A stretch of 64,000 nucleotides of DNA from Niallia nealsonii. Lineage in GTDB: Bacteria; Bacillota; Bacilli; Bacillales; Cytobacillaceae. The stretch spans positions 1 through 64,000 of the forward strand of contig NZ_PISE01000015.1 in the NCBI RefSeq assembly GCF_002835805.1, in the 5' to 3' direction. A model generated the notes under the pieces. The model was not told the origin of the DNA and searched no databases. It worked only from the letters and a program-made list of their open reading frames with translations. Position numbers and translations under genes: made by a program. Each line of letters starts with the position of its first letter. Position 1 is the first letter of the stretch. Of the stretch, positions 1 to 9,327 are shown piece after piece.

Positions 1-23
1 ATCATAAAGGAGACCTCTTTTTT

Positions 24-863
24 TTATTTATTTTTCATAAATCTTTCAAGTGCATTTTTCCATGTTGGAATAGAAAAACCAGTTGCTTTTACTTTTTCTA
101 ACGACATAACAGAATATTGGGGCCTCTTTGCTTTTTGCGGAAAAGCGGATGAATCGACTGGTACAACTTCTACAGCTTCTGCTTTTACTATTTCTTTTGC
201 AAAATCAAACCATGTAGCCGTTTCATCATTTGAAAAATGATATAAACCACCTTCGATATTCTTTTCTACTGTATACAGCATAAATGCCGCAAGATCTTTT
301 GCGTATGTTGGACGGCCAAATTGATCGTTTACAACTTTTAAGGTATCCATTTTTTTCGCAAGATTTAACATCGTATAAACAAAATTATGACCATGTTCTC
401 CAAAGACCCATGATGTTCTGATAATATGAGCGTCAGGCAAATATTTCTGAATCTCTTGTTCTCCGGCTAACTTTGCTTTTCCATATTCATTTAATGGGTT
501 TGTCGTATCCGTTGTTTTATACCACTCTTTTTTTGTCCCATCAAATACATAATCTGTGCTAATATATATAAGTTTTGCTTGAACAGAAGCTGCCGCCTTA
601 CTAATGATAGCTGAACCATCTTTGTTAATTTTCCAGTTCAATTCTTTGCCATCATCTTCTGCTGCTTCTACATTTGTATATGCTGCACAATGCAGGATCC
701 AATCTGGCTGAATTTCCTTTACTTTTGAGTGTACCGCCTGCTCATCTGTAATATCTAATTCATTCTTAGTAAATGAATGTACCTGATACGTTTTATTTTT
801 TTTAGCTAGTGCAACAACATCCTGACCTAATTGACCGTTAGCACCTGTAATGAAAATTTTCAT
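24..863 (-). CDS. rfbD: dTDP-4-dehydrorhamnose reductase
   Basis: Last step of dTDP-L-rhamnose synthesis: NADPH-dependent reduction of dTDP-4-dehydro-L-rhamnose in the cytosol. The 279-residue protein has the family's usual length. It starts with the nucleotide-binding motif GANGQLG at residues 7-13, carries the short-chain-reductase catalytic tyrosine and lysine in YGKAK near residue 127, and has the family motif STDYVFDG near residue 102. It is the last gene of a minus-strand operon and follows rfbB by 2 bases, so translation is probably coupled. It ends only 23 bases from the window edge, so further genes downstream cannot be excluded. Family assignment is secure. Confidence 0.95.
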   Translation of the reverse strand: MKIFITGANGQLGQDVVALAKKNKTYQVHSFTKNELDITDEQAVHSKVKEIQPDWILHCAAYTNVEAAEDDGKELNWKINKDGSAIISKAAASVQAKLIYISTDYVFDGTKKEWYKTTDTTNPLNEYGKAKLAGEQEIQKYLPDAHIIRTSWVFGEHGHNFVYTMLNLAKKMDTLKVVNDQFGRPTYAKDLAAFMLYTVEKNIEGGLYHFSNDETATWFDFAKEIVKAEAVEVVPVDSSAFPQKAKRPQYSVMSLEKVKATGFSIPTWKNALERFMKNK

Positions 864-865
864 TA

Positions 866-1852
866 TTATTTACCTAACTTTGCTCTTTCTTTTAATGGGC
901 GCCACCATGCTTCATTATTGAGATACCATTCAATTGTTTCAACAATACCTGTATCAAAAGTATACTTTGGTTTCCATCCAAGTTCATTCTCAAGCTTTGT
1001 TGGATCAATTGCATAACGACGGTCATGTCCTAATCTATCTTCCACATATTTGATTCGTTCTTTCGGCAAGTTAAGTTTTTCTATAATAATTTCGACAATT
1101 TCATTATTTGTCCGTTCATTATGCCCGCCTACGTTATACACTTCTCCAGATTTTCCTTTATGCAGAACTAAATCGATTGCTGCACAATGATCTGTTACAT
1201 GAAGCCAATCGCGAATATTTTTTCCATCTCCATAAATCGGCAAGTCTTCTCCATCCATTCCATTAGTAATCATTAATGGAATAAGCTTTTCCGGGAAATG
1301 ATATGGCCCATAGTTGTTGGAACAACGTGTAATATTAACGTTCATTCCATATGTTTCGTGATAAGCGCGCACTAGCATATCACTAGATGCCTTGCTTGCA
1401 GAGTATGGGCTATTTGGGGCTATTTGGCTTTCCTCTGTAAAGTAGCCTGTTTCTCCTAAGCTTCCGTAGACTTCATCTGTAGATACATGTACGAATTTAT
1501 CAATCTTATATTCTTTTGCAACATCTAAAAGAGCTAGCGTTCCTTGTACATTTGTTTCAATAAAAATGCCTGGATCTAAAATGCTTCTATCTACATGAGA
1601 TTCTGCAGCAAAGTTGACGATCGCATTGATATCATGCTCTTTAATGAGATGGGCAACTAATTCTCTATTGGTGATATTTCCTTGCACAAAAACATGATTA
1701 GGGTTGTTTTTTAGATCATCTAAGTTATGGATATTACCTGCGTATGTTAATAGATCTAAATTTACTACTTTATAGTCTGCGTATGTATTTAATATATGGC
1801 GCACAAAATTGCTTCCAATAAAACCTGCGCCCCCAGTTACAATAATATTCAT
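866..1852 (-). CDS. rfbB: dTDP-glucose 4,6-dehydratase
   Basis: Converts dTDP-D-glucose to dTDP-4-keto-6-deoxyglucose, the second step of dTDP-rhamnose synthesis, with tightly bound NAD+. The 328-residue protein is full length. It shows TGGAGFIGSN at residues 6-15 for NAD binding, the STDEVYG motif near residue 124, and YSASK near residue 148, which contains the catalytic Tyr and Lys. It lies 3 bases after rfbC and 2 bases before rfbD in the same minus-strand operon. Nothing unusual is seen. Extended short-chain dehydrogenase of the RmlB family. Confidence 0.96.
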   Translation of the reverse strand: MNIIVTGGAGFIGSNFVRHILNTYADYKVVNLDLLTYAGNIHNLDDLKNNPNHVFVQGNITNRELVAHLIKEHDINAIVNFAAESHVDRSILDPGIFIETNVQGTLALLDVAKEYKIDKFVHVSTDEVYGSLGETGYFTEESQIAPNSPYSASKASSDMLVRAYHETYGMNVNITRCSNNYGPYHFPEKLIPLMITNGMDGEDLPIYGDGKNIRDWLHVTDHCAAIDLVLHKGKSGEVYNVGGHNERTNNEIVEIIIEKLNLPKERIKYVEDRLGHDRRYAIDPTKLENELGWKPKYTFDTGIVETIEWYLNNEAWWRPLKERAKLGK

Positions 1853-1855
1853 TGT

Positions 1856-2416
1856 TTATTTTTCCTCCCATTCAAAATTATTGTCTGCATTTTTAAGCTG
1901 AGGATGTTTTCCATCTTTTTCAGATAAAATTGGATTAGAAACAGGCCAAGTGATTGCTAAATCCTCATCATCCCAAGCAATTCCTCGATCATGTTCTGGC
2001 GAATAAAGTTCATCTACTTTATACAAAACATTTACATTTTCCGTAATTGTACAAAAACCATGCGCAAAACCTTTTGGAACCAATAATTGTCGCTTATTAT
2101 GCTCACTTAAAATATAGCCTTCCCATTGACCATAGGTTGGAGAGCCTTGGCGCATATCTACAACTACATCATAAATAGCTCCTGTTGCCACACGAATTAA
2201 TTTTGTTTGTGCTTTCGGCGCTAACTGATAATGCATGCCGCGAAGCACACCCGCTTCTTTCGATAGAGAATGATTATCCTGAATAAAGTTCTCTAAGATG
2301 CCGTTTTCTTTAAAAACTTTTTCATTGTAGCTTTCCATAAAAAATCCTCGATGATCACCAAAGGCTTTTGGTTCAATTAGCTTAACGCCTTTTAATTTAC
2401 TTTCTATTACATTCAT
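1856..2416 (-). CDS. rfbC: dTDP-4-dehydrorhamnose 3,5-epimerase
   Basis: Epimerises C3 and C5 of dTDP-4-keto-6-deoxyglucose to give dTDP-4-dehydro-L-rhamnose. The 186-residue cupin protein has the RmlC hallmarks DHRGFF near residue 21, QDNHSLS near residue 46 and the GVLRGMHYQ segment with the active-site histidine near residue 62. PKGFAHGF follows near residue 114. It sits between rfbA and rfbB with intergenic gaps of 2-3 bases, so all four rhamnose genes are one transcription unit. The gene order A-C-B-D is common in Gram-positive bacteria. Confidence 0.95.
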   Translation of the reverse strand: MNVIESKLKGVKLIEPKAFGDHRGFFMESYNEKVFKENGILENFIQDNHSLSKEAGVLRGMHYQLAPKAQTKLIRVATGAIYDVVVDMRQGSPTYGQWEGYILSEHNKRQLLVPKGFAHGFCTITENVNVLYKVDELYSPEHDRGIAWDDEDLAITWPVSNPILSEKDGKHPQLKNADNNFEWEEK

Positions 2417-2418
2417 TC

Positions 2419-3306
2419 TTATTCTCCTTTCTCTTCCTCATCTTGTGCAATTAAACGAAGCAAATATTGCCCATATTCATTTTTCTTTAATGGTTCTGCC
2501 AGCTTTTTCACTTGATCTGCACTAATATACCCCATACGATATGCAACTTCTTCTAAACATGCAATCTTTAGTCTTTGTCTTTTTTCTACTGTTTCAATAA
2601 AGGTAGATGCTTCTAATAATGTTTCATGTGTTCCTGTATCCAACCATGCATATCCACGACCCATTATTTCTACTTCTAAATCTCCACTTGCTAAATAAAG
2701 GCTATTTAAATCGGAAATTTCCAACTCACCACGCGGAGATGGCTTTATACTTTTCGCAAACTCAACTACACGATTATCATAAAAATACAATCCAGTTACA
2801 GCATAGTTGCTTTTTGGTTTTTCCGGTTTTTCCTCAATAGATATAGCTTTCATATTTTCATCAAATTCAACCACACCAAAGCGCTCAGGGTCGTGTACAT
2901 GATAGCCAAAAACAGTTGCTCCTTTTGTTTTAGAAGCAGCGCGCTGCAGCATGTTGGATAAGCCTTGTCCATAATAAATATTGTCGCCCAAAATAAGCGC
3001 AACAGAGTCATTGCCAATAAATTCTTCACCAATAATAAACGCTTGTGCAAGCCCTTCTGGTTTTACTTGAACCGCATAAGAAAGCACGATGCCAAGATCG
3101 CTTCCATCCCCTAATAGCTGTTCAAAACGATGCGTATCTTCAGGAGTAGAAATAATCAATATTTCCTTAATACCACTAAGCATTAGAATAGATAAGGGAT
3201 AATAAATCATCGGTTTATCATAAATTGGCAGCATTTGTTTAGAAATAGCTCTTGTCAAAGGATAAAGACGGGTGCCGCTTCCGCCTGCAAGTATGATGCC
3301 TTTCAT
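2419..3306 (-). CDS. rfbA: glucose-1-phosphate thymidylyltransferase
   Basis: First step of dTDP-rhamnose synthesis: dTTP plus glucose-1-phosphate gives dTDP-glucose and pyrophosphate. The 295-residue protein begins with the nucleotidyltransferase signature [11 protein letters not shown] at residues 8-18 and contains EKPEKPKS near residue 157 and the sugar-binding segment WLDTGTHE near residue 221. Full length. It follows the glycosyltransferase gene by 33 bases and starts the A-C-B-D rhamnose block. The substrate made here presumably feeds one of the surface glycosyltransferases in this window. Confidence 0.96.
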   Translation of the reverse strand: MKGIILAGGSGTRLYPLTRAISKQMLPIYDKPMIYYPLSILMLSGIKEILIISTPEDTHRFEQLLGDGSDLGIVLSYAVQVKPEGLAQAFIIGEEFIGNDSVALILGDNIYYGQGLSNMLQRAASKTKGATVFGYHVHDPERFGVVEFDENMKAISIEEKPEKPKSNYAVTGLYFYDNRVVEFAKSIKPSPRGELEISDLNSLYLASGDLEVEIMGRGYAWLDTGTHETLLEASTFIETVEKRQRLKIACLEEVAYRMGYISADQVKKLAEPLKKNEYGQYLLRLIAQDEEEKGE

Positions 3307-3339
3307 TGGTTAGCCTCCATTTTTTTATTATTATAATGT

Positions 3340-5211
3340 TTAGATTTTTTTTTCAATAACTTCTGGGATTCTATCAATTATATACAATTCTGGAATTGCC
3401 TTTCGTCCCTCAAATTTTGTTGAGATAGAATATCTTCCAATAGGTAATTCTACTTCTGTTGTAACCCTAGCCCCATTCTCATCGCCGATAAGGTATGCAT
3501 CTGAATTTACAGCCTTTTGCTTTTCTGCATTATCATTTAACACTTTCATATCATCAAGTGGCTTAAATTCAATAGAGCCCTTGATTTTAGTTTTACCATA
3601 CACATAAGTATTTGGTAATTTAATTACTACTTTTAATTTGTCATTTTCATTGGTAATAAGTAAGTCAGATTGCTTTGGCTTACTTGCAGAAACCACACTA
3701 TGCACCTTACTTCCTAGATCCAATGAAAGCAAAGCAGATTTATTTCGATATACAACAGCAGTCTTTCCTTCAACCAGCGCTGACTGCATATAACCTTCTG
3801 GCCCAACAATGCCGCGATGGAAAGTTAAACCAACTGCAGAGAATCTTGCAGCAATATCCCATGGCTGCTTATTCATCGGTGCGCCCATTGCCGCATTTTC
3901 CATATCTATTAAAAATTCAATATTACCTTCTAATGTAATATTATAATTATCTAGTGTTTTAATCCTTATTTCTGATGAGTCAGCCGGAGTTTCCCATGTA
4001 ACACGCGAGTTTCTTCCCTTTATACTTGCTTCAAACCTGTTATTTTGCATATCCTCTGTCAAATTCAATAACTGCTCAGGTATGATACTTTTTAACTCTT
4101 CCGGAATATAGCGATAAATTTTACTATCTCTTTCTTCCATAATATATGGTGATTTTTCATTAAAAGTCATTTCTGCATTTGCTGCAATTTTAAGCTTGCC
4201 ATCATTCCATTCTATATCTGTTGCATAGCTTCTTGCCGTAACATTATGATCATATTTAGCAAGTTTTTTTAACTCATTAATCTTTCCATTTCTTAGCAAA
4301 TAAGAACGAACCTTATTAATTCCTGTTAAATTTTCATCTATATAGGCAGGAATCAAATTCTCTGCAACCTTTTTTGCATAATCAAACTCAATCTTTATTC
4401 TTTCTTCTGATTTATCTAACAGCCATGCACCCAAAATACCTAAAACACGTGATTGATACCAATGCTTTAGCATAAAATCCAGGTCCTCTTTATTGGATAT
4501 CGTATCAACAAAAAACTGGATAAGTTTACGGATTTGAGCCCACTTTTCATGGGGGTCCCTGCCAAAACTACTAGAATTATTGGCTCCTGTTGCAATCCAG
4601 TAATAAGTTGGATAATCTGCTAATATAGCTACTTTGGCCCCGCTAGTAAACACTTTTGTGTTAAAATAGACATCTTCCCAAAGTACTCTTGCCCCTTCAT
4701 TGAATTCAATCTCATTTTCTAATAAAAACTCCCTGCGATAAAATTTATGCGGAGTCATCGGCAACAATGATTGAATACCAAGCTTCTCGGCTGCAGGGTT
4801 ATTTTCCTTAAATTGGTCCCACCCCCATGACCACCCATTCGTTCTAACCTCTTTGGCATTCACTACATCTGCTCCATGTGAAATCCCATAATTATAAACT
4901 CGCTCAAATGCTTCAGGGTATACATAATCATCATGATCTAAATATAAAACATAGTGGCCATTTGCCATTTTAGTAGCAATATTTCTTGGTCTGCTCCCCC
5001 AGCCGGAATTTGGGATTTGTTTAACGATCATATTAGAACGTTTATTGGCTAAATTCGTTAATTCCTCAAAAATATTTGTTGTGGAGCCGTCATCTATAAA
5101 AATTAACTCATATTCTTCTTTGCTCATTGTTTGCGCATCGATCGATCCAATTAATCTTTTTAATGCTTCAGGATCTGTATTGTATGTAGGTACAATAACA
5201 CTTATTTTCAT
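3340..5211 (-). CDS. Family 2 glycosyltransferase with long C-terminal domain
   Basis: Cytosolic sugar transferase of the GT-A fold, 623 residues from the ATG at 5211. The catalytic domain opens with KISVIVPTYNTDP. A nucleotide-binding FIDDGS follows near residue 41, then the metal-binding YLDHDDY near residue 90 and WEDVYF near residue 177. The remaining 300 or so residues are predicted beta-rich, as in TarS/TarP-type wall teichoic acid glycosyltransferases, but I cannot name donor or acceptor. It heads the operon that makes dTDP-rhamnose, which suggests a rhamnosyltransferase for a cell-wall polymer (inference). A TTG at 5295 behind GGGGG could start a version with a basic 28-residue extension. 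I prefer ATG 5211, which has GGGAAGG upstream and is where the conserved domain begins. Confidence 0.8.
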   Translation of the reverse strand: MKISVIVPTYNTDPEALKRLIGSIDAQTMSKEEYELIFIDDGSTTNIFEELTNLANKRSNMIVKQIPNSGWGSRPRNIATKMANGHYVLYLDHDDYVYPEAFERVYNYGISHGADVVNAKEVRTNGWSWGWDQFKENNPAAEKLGIQSLLPMTPHKFYRREFLLENEIEFNEGARVLWEDVYFNTKVFTSGAKVAILADYPTYYWIATGANNSSSFGRDPHEKWAQIRKLIQFFVDTISNKEDLDFMLKHWYQSRVLGILGAWLLDKSEERIKIEFDYAKKVAENLIPAYIDENLTGINKVRSYLLRNGKINELKKLAKYDHNVTARSYATDIEWNDGKLKIAANAEMTFNEKSPYIMEERDSKIYRYIPEELKSIIPEQLLNLTEDMQNNRFEASIKGRNSRVTWETPADSSEIRIKTLDNYNITLEGNIEFLIDMENAAMGAPMNKQPWDIAARFSAVGLTFHRGIVGPEGYMQSALVEGKTAVVYRNKSALLSLDLGSKVHSVVSASKPKQSDLLITNENDKLKVVIKLPNTYVYGKTKIKGSIEFKPLDDMKVLNDNAEKQKAVNSDAYLIGDENGARVTTEVELPIGRYSISTKFEGRKAIPELYIIDRIPEVIEKKI

Positions 5212-5772
5212 TATATTTACCTTCCCTTTTAATGAGTTTAAATGGAATAATCTATTTCTTAGCCTTTGCAAAAAACCTACTCTTCTTTTTTCCAAATGTA
5301 TTTTCCCCCACTAGTTAATAAAATATAGGAATTTCAATTTATATTCAAATATTCTCAAAAATCTCTTTCTATTTACACTCTATTTTAACAATACTTACCA
5401 ACAACCTCTAAATTTTATTCCTTTTTACTTAATTAAACAAGATATAACTAACTTTTTTATTTACTTTAGCCCCTTGTTAATACAAGAACAGACCAGATAT
5501 TCATCTAGTCTGTTTAAAATGCTGAAATTTCGCTCCTATTACAAAATCTTATGATAAGAAAAAATTATTTTATCATAGGTTATTCTTTTATTATTAGTCT
5601 ATTCTGTTAATATTGATCCATTTCCTATTTTATTAGAGGACTTCTAGCAATATAATTATTTATTTCCACCTTTATCGGTTCCAATCTTTCCTATTGATAT
5701 AAATAAGATAAATCAAACATCCATTAGTGATAAGAAATTATAGAATTTTTTCAGATAAAACAAAAATATAAG
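5212..5772. other. Intergenic region between glycosyltransferase/rhamnose operon and liv operon
   Basis: About 500 AT-rich bases with no convincing gene. It must hold the promoter of the minus-strand glycosyltransferase-rhamnose operon, but no single -35/-10 pair stands out. A perfect-but-for-one hairpin lies at 5489-5516 (ACAGAC/GTCTGT arms, loop ATTC). A second AT-only hairpin lies near 5553-5578. Neither has a clear U-tract, so I give them no function. Confidence 0.5.
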
Positions 5773-5802
5773 AAAGGCTGCCACTAATCGTGACAACCCT
5801 TT
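5773..5802 (-). terminator. Terminator of the liv operon
   Basis: Read on the minus strand, AAAGG and TTGTCAC arms pair with GTGGCAG and CCTTT across a GATTA loop, with one bulged G, followed by a T-rich run. It lies 3 bases past the livF stop codon, the right place for a factor-independent terminator. Confidence 0.8.
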
Positions 5803-5805
5803 TGT

Positions 5806-6513
5806 TTAATGTCCGCCCAAATACGCAAGCTTTAATTCTTCGCTCGCCTGAAGTTCTTTTGCCGTTCCAGACAGAACTACTCGACCTGTTTCAATGACAT
5901 AAGCTCTATCCGCAATAGATAGCGCCATATTTGCATTTTGTTCTACAAGCAAAATAGTCGTCCCATTGTTATTAATCTCTTGAATTACTTGAAAAATGGT
6001 TTTTACAAATAATGGTGCAAGCCCCATAGATGGTTCGTCCAACAGCAGCAGCTTTGGTCTGGCCATAATAGCACGTCCCATTGCCAACATTTGTTGTTCT
6101 CCGCCAGAAAGAGTTCCAGATGCTTGTTTTTTCCGTTCTAATAATCTTGGGAATATTTCATACACTCGATCTAAATCTGCCCGAATTCCTGCAGCGTCCT
6201 TCCGCAAGTAAGCGCCAAGTTCTAAATTTTCTTCTACGGTCATATTAGCAAATACCCTTCTGCCTTCCGGAACATGGGAAATGCCTGCTTTTACAATCGT
6301 TTGTGCTGCTTTTCCTGAAATAGACTTGCCTAAATACGTAATAGAGCCTGTCTTAGGCTTTAACAATCCAGATAGTGTTTTTAAAAGCGTACTTTTGCCA
6401 GCACCATTTGCTCCAATTAGTGTAACTATTTCCCCTTCATTTACTTCTAACGTCACACCCTTTAACGCCTGGATATTACCGTAGTAAACATTAATACCTT
6501 CCACTTTGAGCAT
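5806..6513 (-). CDS. livF: Branched-chain amino acid ABC transporter ATP-binding protein LivF
   Basis: One of two ATPases of a high-affinity branched-chain amino acid importer. The 235-residue length is typical of LivF. Walker A GANGAGKST lies near residue 33, the ABC signature LSGGEQQ near residue 133, and Walker B LLLLDEPSMGL near residue 154. Its partner LivG ends on the same base where LivF begins, so the two are translationally coupled. It is the last gene of a five-gene minus-strand operon, with a terminator right behind it. Confidence 0.93.
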   Translation of the reverse strand: MLKVEGINVYYGNIQALKGVTLEVNEGEIVTLIGANGAGKSTLLKTLSGLLKPKTGSITYLGKSISGKAAQTIVKAGISHVPEGRRVFANMTVEENLELGAYLRKDAAGIRADLDRVYEIFPRLLERKKQASGTLSGGEQQMLAMGRAIMARPKLLLLDEPSMGLAPLFVKTIFQVIQEINNNGTTILLVEQNANMALSIADRAYVIETGRVVLSGTAKELQASEELKLAYLGGH

Positions 6514-7292
6514 TATTCTGCTACCTCCTCTCCTAAATATGCTTCAATTACTTTTGGATGGTTGCGAATGACATCAGGAGTTCCTTCAGCTATCAGCTGC
6601 CCATGGTCCAACACATAAATTCTTTCACAAATCCCCATAACTAAAGGCATATCATGTTCAATTAATAGAATCGTTAAATTAAATTTATTGCGAATAAATG
6701 CGATTAACTCCATTAATTCATGTGTTTCCTGAGGATTCATCCCGGCTGCTGGTTCGTCTAATAAAAGCAACTTTGGACCAGCTGCAAGCGCTCTTGCAAT
6801 TTCCAAGCGACGCTGCTGCCCATATGGCAAATTTTTCGCCTTTTCATCTTTATATTTGTCTAACTCAAATATTTTTAAAAACTCTAGAGATTTTTCTTCC
6901 ATTTCCTTTTCTCCAGTAAAATGAGAAGGTAGACGAAAAATACTGCTTAAAATGGAATGTTTAGCTAATGAATGGTAGGCAACCTTTACATTATCCAATA
7001 CAGATAGTTCGTTAAATAAGCGAATATTTTGGAACGTTCGGCTTATTCCACTTCTTGTTACTTGATAAGGCTTTAAACCATTCAAACGCTTGCCAGCAAA
7101 CTTAATATCCCCTTCTGTCGGTGTATAAACACCCGTTAATAAGTTAAAAGTAGTCGTTTTTCCAGCACCGTTAGGGCCAATTAATCCAATTAATTCTCCT
7201 TGATGCAGCTCCATATTTATTTCGGAAACAGCTTTTAATCCTCCAAATGAAATACCAGCTTTATTTACTTGTAAAAGCGGATTATTTGTCAT
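6513..7292 (-). CDS. livG: Branched-chain amino acid ABC transporter ATP-binding protein LivG
   Basis: Second ATPase of the importer, 259 residues. It has Walker A GPNGAGKTT near residue 38, the family-specific GISRTFQNIRLF segment near residue 82, the variant signature LPYGQQRRLE near residue 145, and Walker B KLLLLDEPAAGMNP. The signature lacks the canonical LSGGQ, which is normal for LivG proteins. The gene overlaps the livM stop by 11 bases and touches livF by one base. Confidence 0.93.
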   Translation of the reverse strand: MTNNPLLQVNKAGISFGGLKAVSEINMELHQGELIGLIGPNGAGKTTTFNLLTGVYTPTEGDIKFAGKRLNGLKPYQVTRSGISRTFQNIRLFNELSVLDNVKVAYHSLAKHSILSSIFRLPSHFTGEKEMEEKSLEFLKIFELDKYKDEKAKNLPYGQQRRLEIARALAAGPKLLLLDEPAAGMNPQETHELMELIAFIRNKFNLTILLIEHDMPLVMGICERIYVLDHGQLIAEGTPDVIRNHPKVIEAYLGEEVAE

Positions 7293-8220
7293 GATTATTG
7301 CCTCCTTTCCGTTTAAATAAATCTGTTATTTCCTTTGTTCCCATTAATCCTTTTGGACGATATAACATTACGATTACTAGCACTAAGCTGTAAATAATCA
7401 TTCGTGTTTCTGGATACTCTTGCAAATAAGTAGATATAATAGTTAAAAATATTGCTGCAATAACAGATCCGGATATGCTGCCTAATCCACCTAACACCAC
7501 ATAGATCAAAATATCAAATGATTTTAAAAATCCAAAGTTTGTCGGCTGGATAATATAGAAGTTATGTGCCTGCAATGCACCCGCAACCCCTGCAAAAAAA
7601 GAACCTAATGCAAATGCTGCTACTTTATAATAAGTAGTGTTAATCCCCATCGCATCTGCTGCTATTTCGTTTTCTCTTATGGAAATGGCAGCTCGTCCAT
7701 GCCGCGAATTAGTAAAGTTGACAATAACAAGAATCGTAATGAATAAGCATACGAAAGCCCAAGTCCAAGTAGTTAAGCGAGAAACCTGCATTCCTGCTGC
7801 GCCGCCAACGTAGTCGATATTTAAAAAGATAATACGAATAATTTCAGCAAATCCTAGTGTTGCAATAGCCAGATAGTCTCCGCGTAAACGCAATGTGGGA
7901 ATTCCGACTAAAAGCCCTGCTAATGCTGCAACAATTCCTGCAGCTAAAATAGCGACAAAAAACGGCAATCCTAGCTTCATCGTTACAATCGCAGATACAT
8001 AAGCTCCTACTGCCAAAAAGCCTGCATGTCCAATAGAAAACTGCCCTGTTATCCCAATAACTAAATGAAGACTAACAGCAAGCATAATGTTAATAGTCAT
8101 TAAAATAATCATATTGCTGTATAAATCATCAATAATTCCTGTATTCATTAAAAATTGAATTACACCAAAAGCAAGGGCTGAGAGAGCTAAAAATACCCAA
8201 AAACTTTTAGACTTTTTCAT
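7282..8220 (-). CDS. livM: Branched-chain amino acid ABC transporter permease LivM
   Basis: Integral membrane permease, 312 residues with about eight to ten hydrophobic segments. The conserved stretch GQFSIGHAGFLAVGAY near residue 59 and the EAA-like loop GRAAISIRENEIAADAMGI near residue 175 identify LivM. It forms a heterodimeric channel with LivH. It follows livH by 11 bases and overlaps livG, so it belongs to one transcript. Confidence 0.92.
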   Translation of the reverse strand: MKKSKSFWVFLALSALAFGVIQFLMNTGIIDDLYSNMIILMTINIMLAVSLHLVIGITGQFSIGHAGFLAVGAYVSAIVTMKLGLPFFVAILAAGIVAALAGLLVGIPTLRLRGDYLAIATLGFAEIIRIIFLNIDYVGGAAGMQVSRLTTWTWAFVCLFITILVIVNFTNSRHGRAAISIRENEIAADAMGINTTYYKVAAFALGSFFAGVAGALQAHNFYIIQPTNFGFLKSFDILIYVVLGGLGSISGSVIAAIFLTIISTYLQEYPETRMIIYSLVLVIVMLYRPKGLMGTKEITDLFKRKGGNNHDK

Positions 8221-8231
8221 GATCTCTTCAC

Positions 8232-9116
8232 CTACACTTTCTCTTTTGTATTCTTACCAAATATACCAGCAGGTCTAAAGATAAGAATTAAAATTAAAAT
8301 AATAAATGCCGCAGCATCACGCCATAAAGAATAGCCCATTGCACTTACGATTGTTTCCACAACCCCAAGCAATAACCCGCCAACCATTGCACCAGGAATA
8401 ATTCCAATTCCCCCTAATACAGCAGCAACAAATGCTTTTAAACCTGGAATAACCCCCATTAATGGCTCAATTTTTGTATAATATGCACCAAAAATAACAC
8501 CTGCTGCACCTGCTAATGCTGATCCAATTGCAAATGTAGCGGAAATAGTACGATCCACATTAATACCCATTAATCTTGCCGCATCTATATCGTGGGAAAC
8601 AGCTCTCATTGCTTTTCCTGTTTTTGTTTTGTGTACGATAAATTGTAATATCAACATTAATCCTACAGAAACGCCTAAAATCAACAATGATTTGCTGCTA
8701 ATTTGCGCTCCGAATACATCAAAAGTTTTTGTCGGCAATACACTTGGATATGTTTCAAGCTGAGCCCCGCGAACATAAATAACCCCATATTCAATAAGAA
8801 GAGAAACCCCTATTGCTGTAATAAGTGCTGCAATTCTTGTTGCATTACGCAATCTTTTATAGGCAATCCGTTCAATTAATACGCCAAATATAGCACAAAC
8901 TGCCATTGATATAATAAGTGCTGGAAAAAAGCCTAATCCCCATCCAGTAATAGCATAGAAACCAATAAATGCACCAACCATAAATACATCGCCATGAGCA
9001 AAGTTAATTAATTTTATAATTCCGTAAACCATTGTATATCCTAATGCAATAAGTGCATAAATGCTTCCTAATGATATACCATTTACAAGCTGCTGTAGCC
9101 ACTCCATTTTATTCAC
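8232..9116 (-). CDS. livH: Branched-chain amino acid ABC transporter permease LivH
   Basis: Membrane permease partner of LivM, 294 residues and almost entirely hydrophobic segments. Family hallmarks are LGYTMVYGIIKLINFAHGD near residue 25 and the loop TGKAMRAVSHDIDAARLMGI near residue 166. An ATG preceded by AAAGGAGTG is a strong start. The gene is separated from the substrate-binding gene by about 210 bases holding two hairpins. This would allow the binding protein to be made in excess over the membrane components. Confidence 0.92.
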   Translation of the reverse strand: MNKMEWLQQLVNGISLGSIYALIALGYTMVYGIIKLINFAHGDVFMVGAFIGFYAITGWGLGFFPALIISMAVCAIFGVLIERIAYKRLRNATRIAALITAIGVSLLIEYGVIYVRGAQLETYPSVLPTKTFDVFGAQISSKSLLILGVSVGLMLILQFIVHKTKTGKAMRAVSHDIDAARLMGINVDRTISATFAIGSALAGAAGVIFGAYYTKIEPLMGVIPGLKAFVAAVLGGIGIIPGAMVGGLLLGVVETIVSAMGYSLWRDAAAFIILILILIFRPAGIFGKNTKEKV

Positions 9117-9182
9117 TCCTTTTTAGCTAAAACTCAAGTTTTTTGTGTAGGAAGAAAATAATACTTCTTTAATACAAAACTT

Positions 9183-9206
9183 CCATCAGCTTTTTATGGC
9201 TGATGG
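9183..9206 (-). terminator. Intra-operon hairpin between binding protein and livH
   Basis: Perfect 8-base inverted repeat CCATCAGC/GCTGATGG with an 8-base loop, followed on the minus strand by AAGTTTTGT. The U-run is short, so it is better read as a leaky terminator or an mRNA-stabilising 3' end than a full stop. Confidence 0.5.
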
Positions 9207-9284
9207 CTAGTTGAAAGACGTATAAAATGATACTTCCTTTCATTACATAAAACAGTAAATCATTCCATTTACCTGTTCAAATGG

Positions 9285-9313
9285 AAAATAGGGAGGATAA
9301 TCCCCCCCATTTT
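9285..9313 (-). terminator. Partial terminator after the liv binding-protein gene
   Basis: On the minus strand a G-rich arm following AAAAT pairs with TCCTCCC and ATTTT, 15 bases after the stop codon of the binding protein. Together with the hairpin at 9183-9206 it probably lowers expression of the downstream permease and ATPase genes. Confidence 0.6.
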
Positions 9314-9327
9314 TCTTACTCTTCTAT

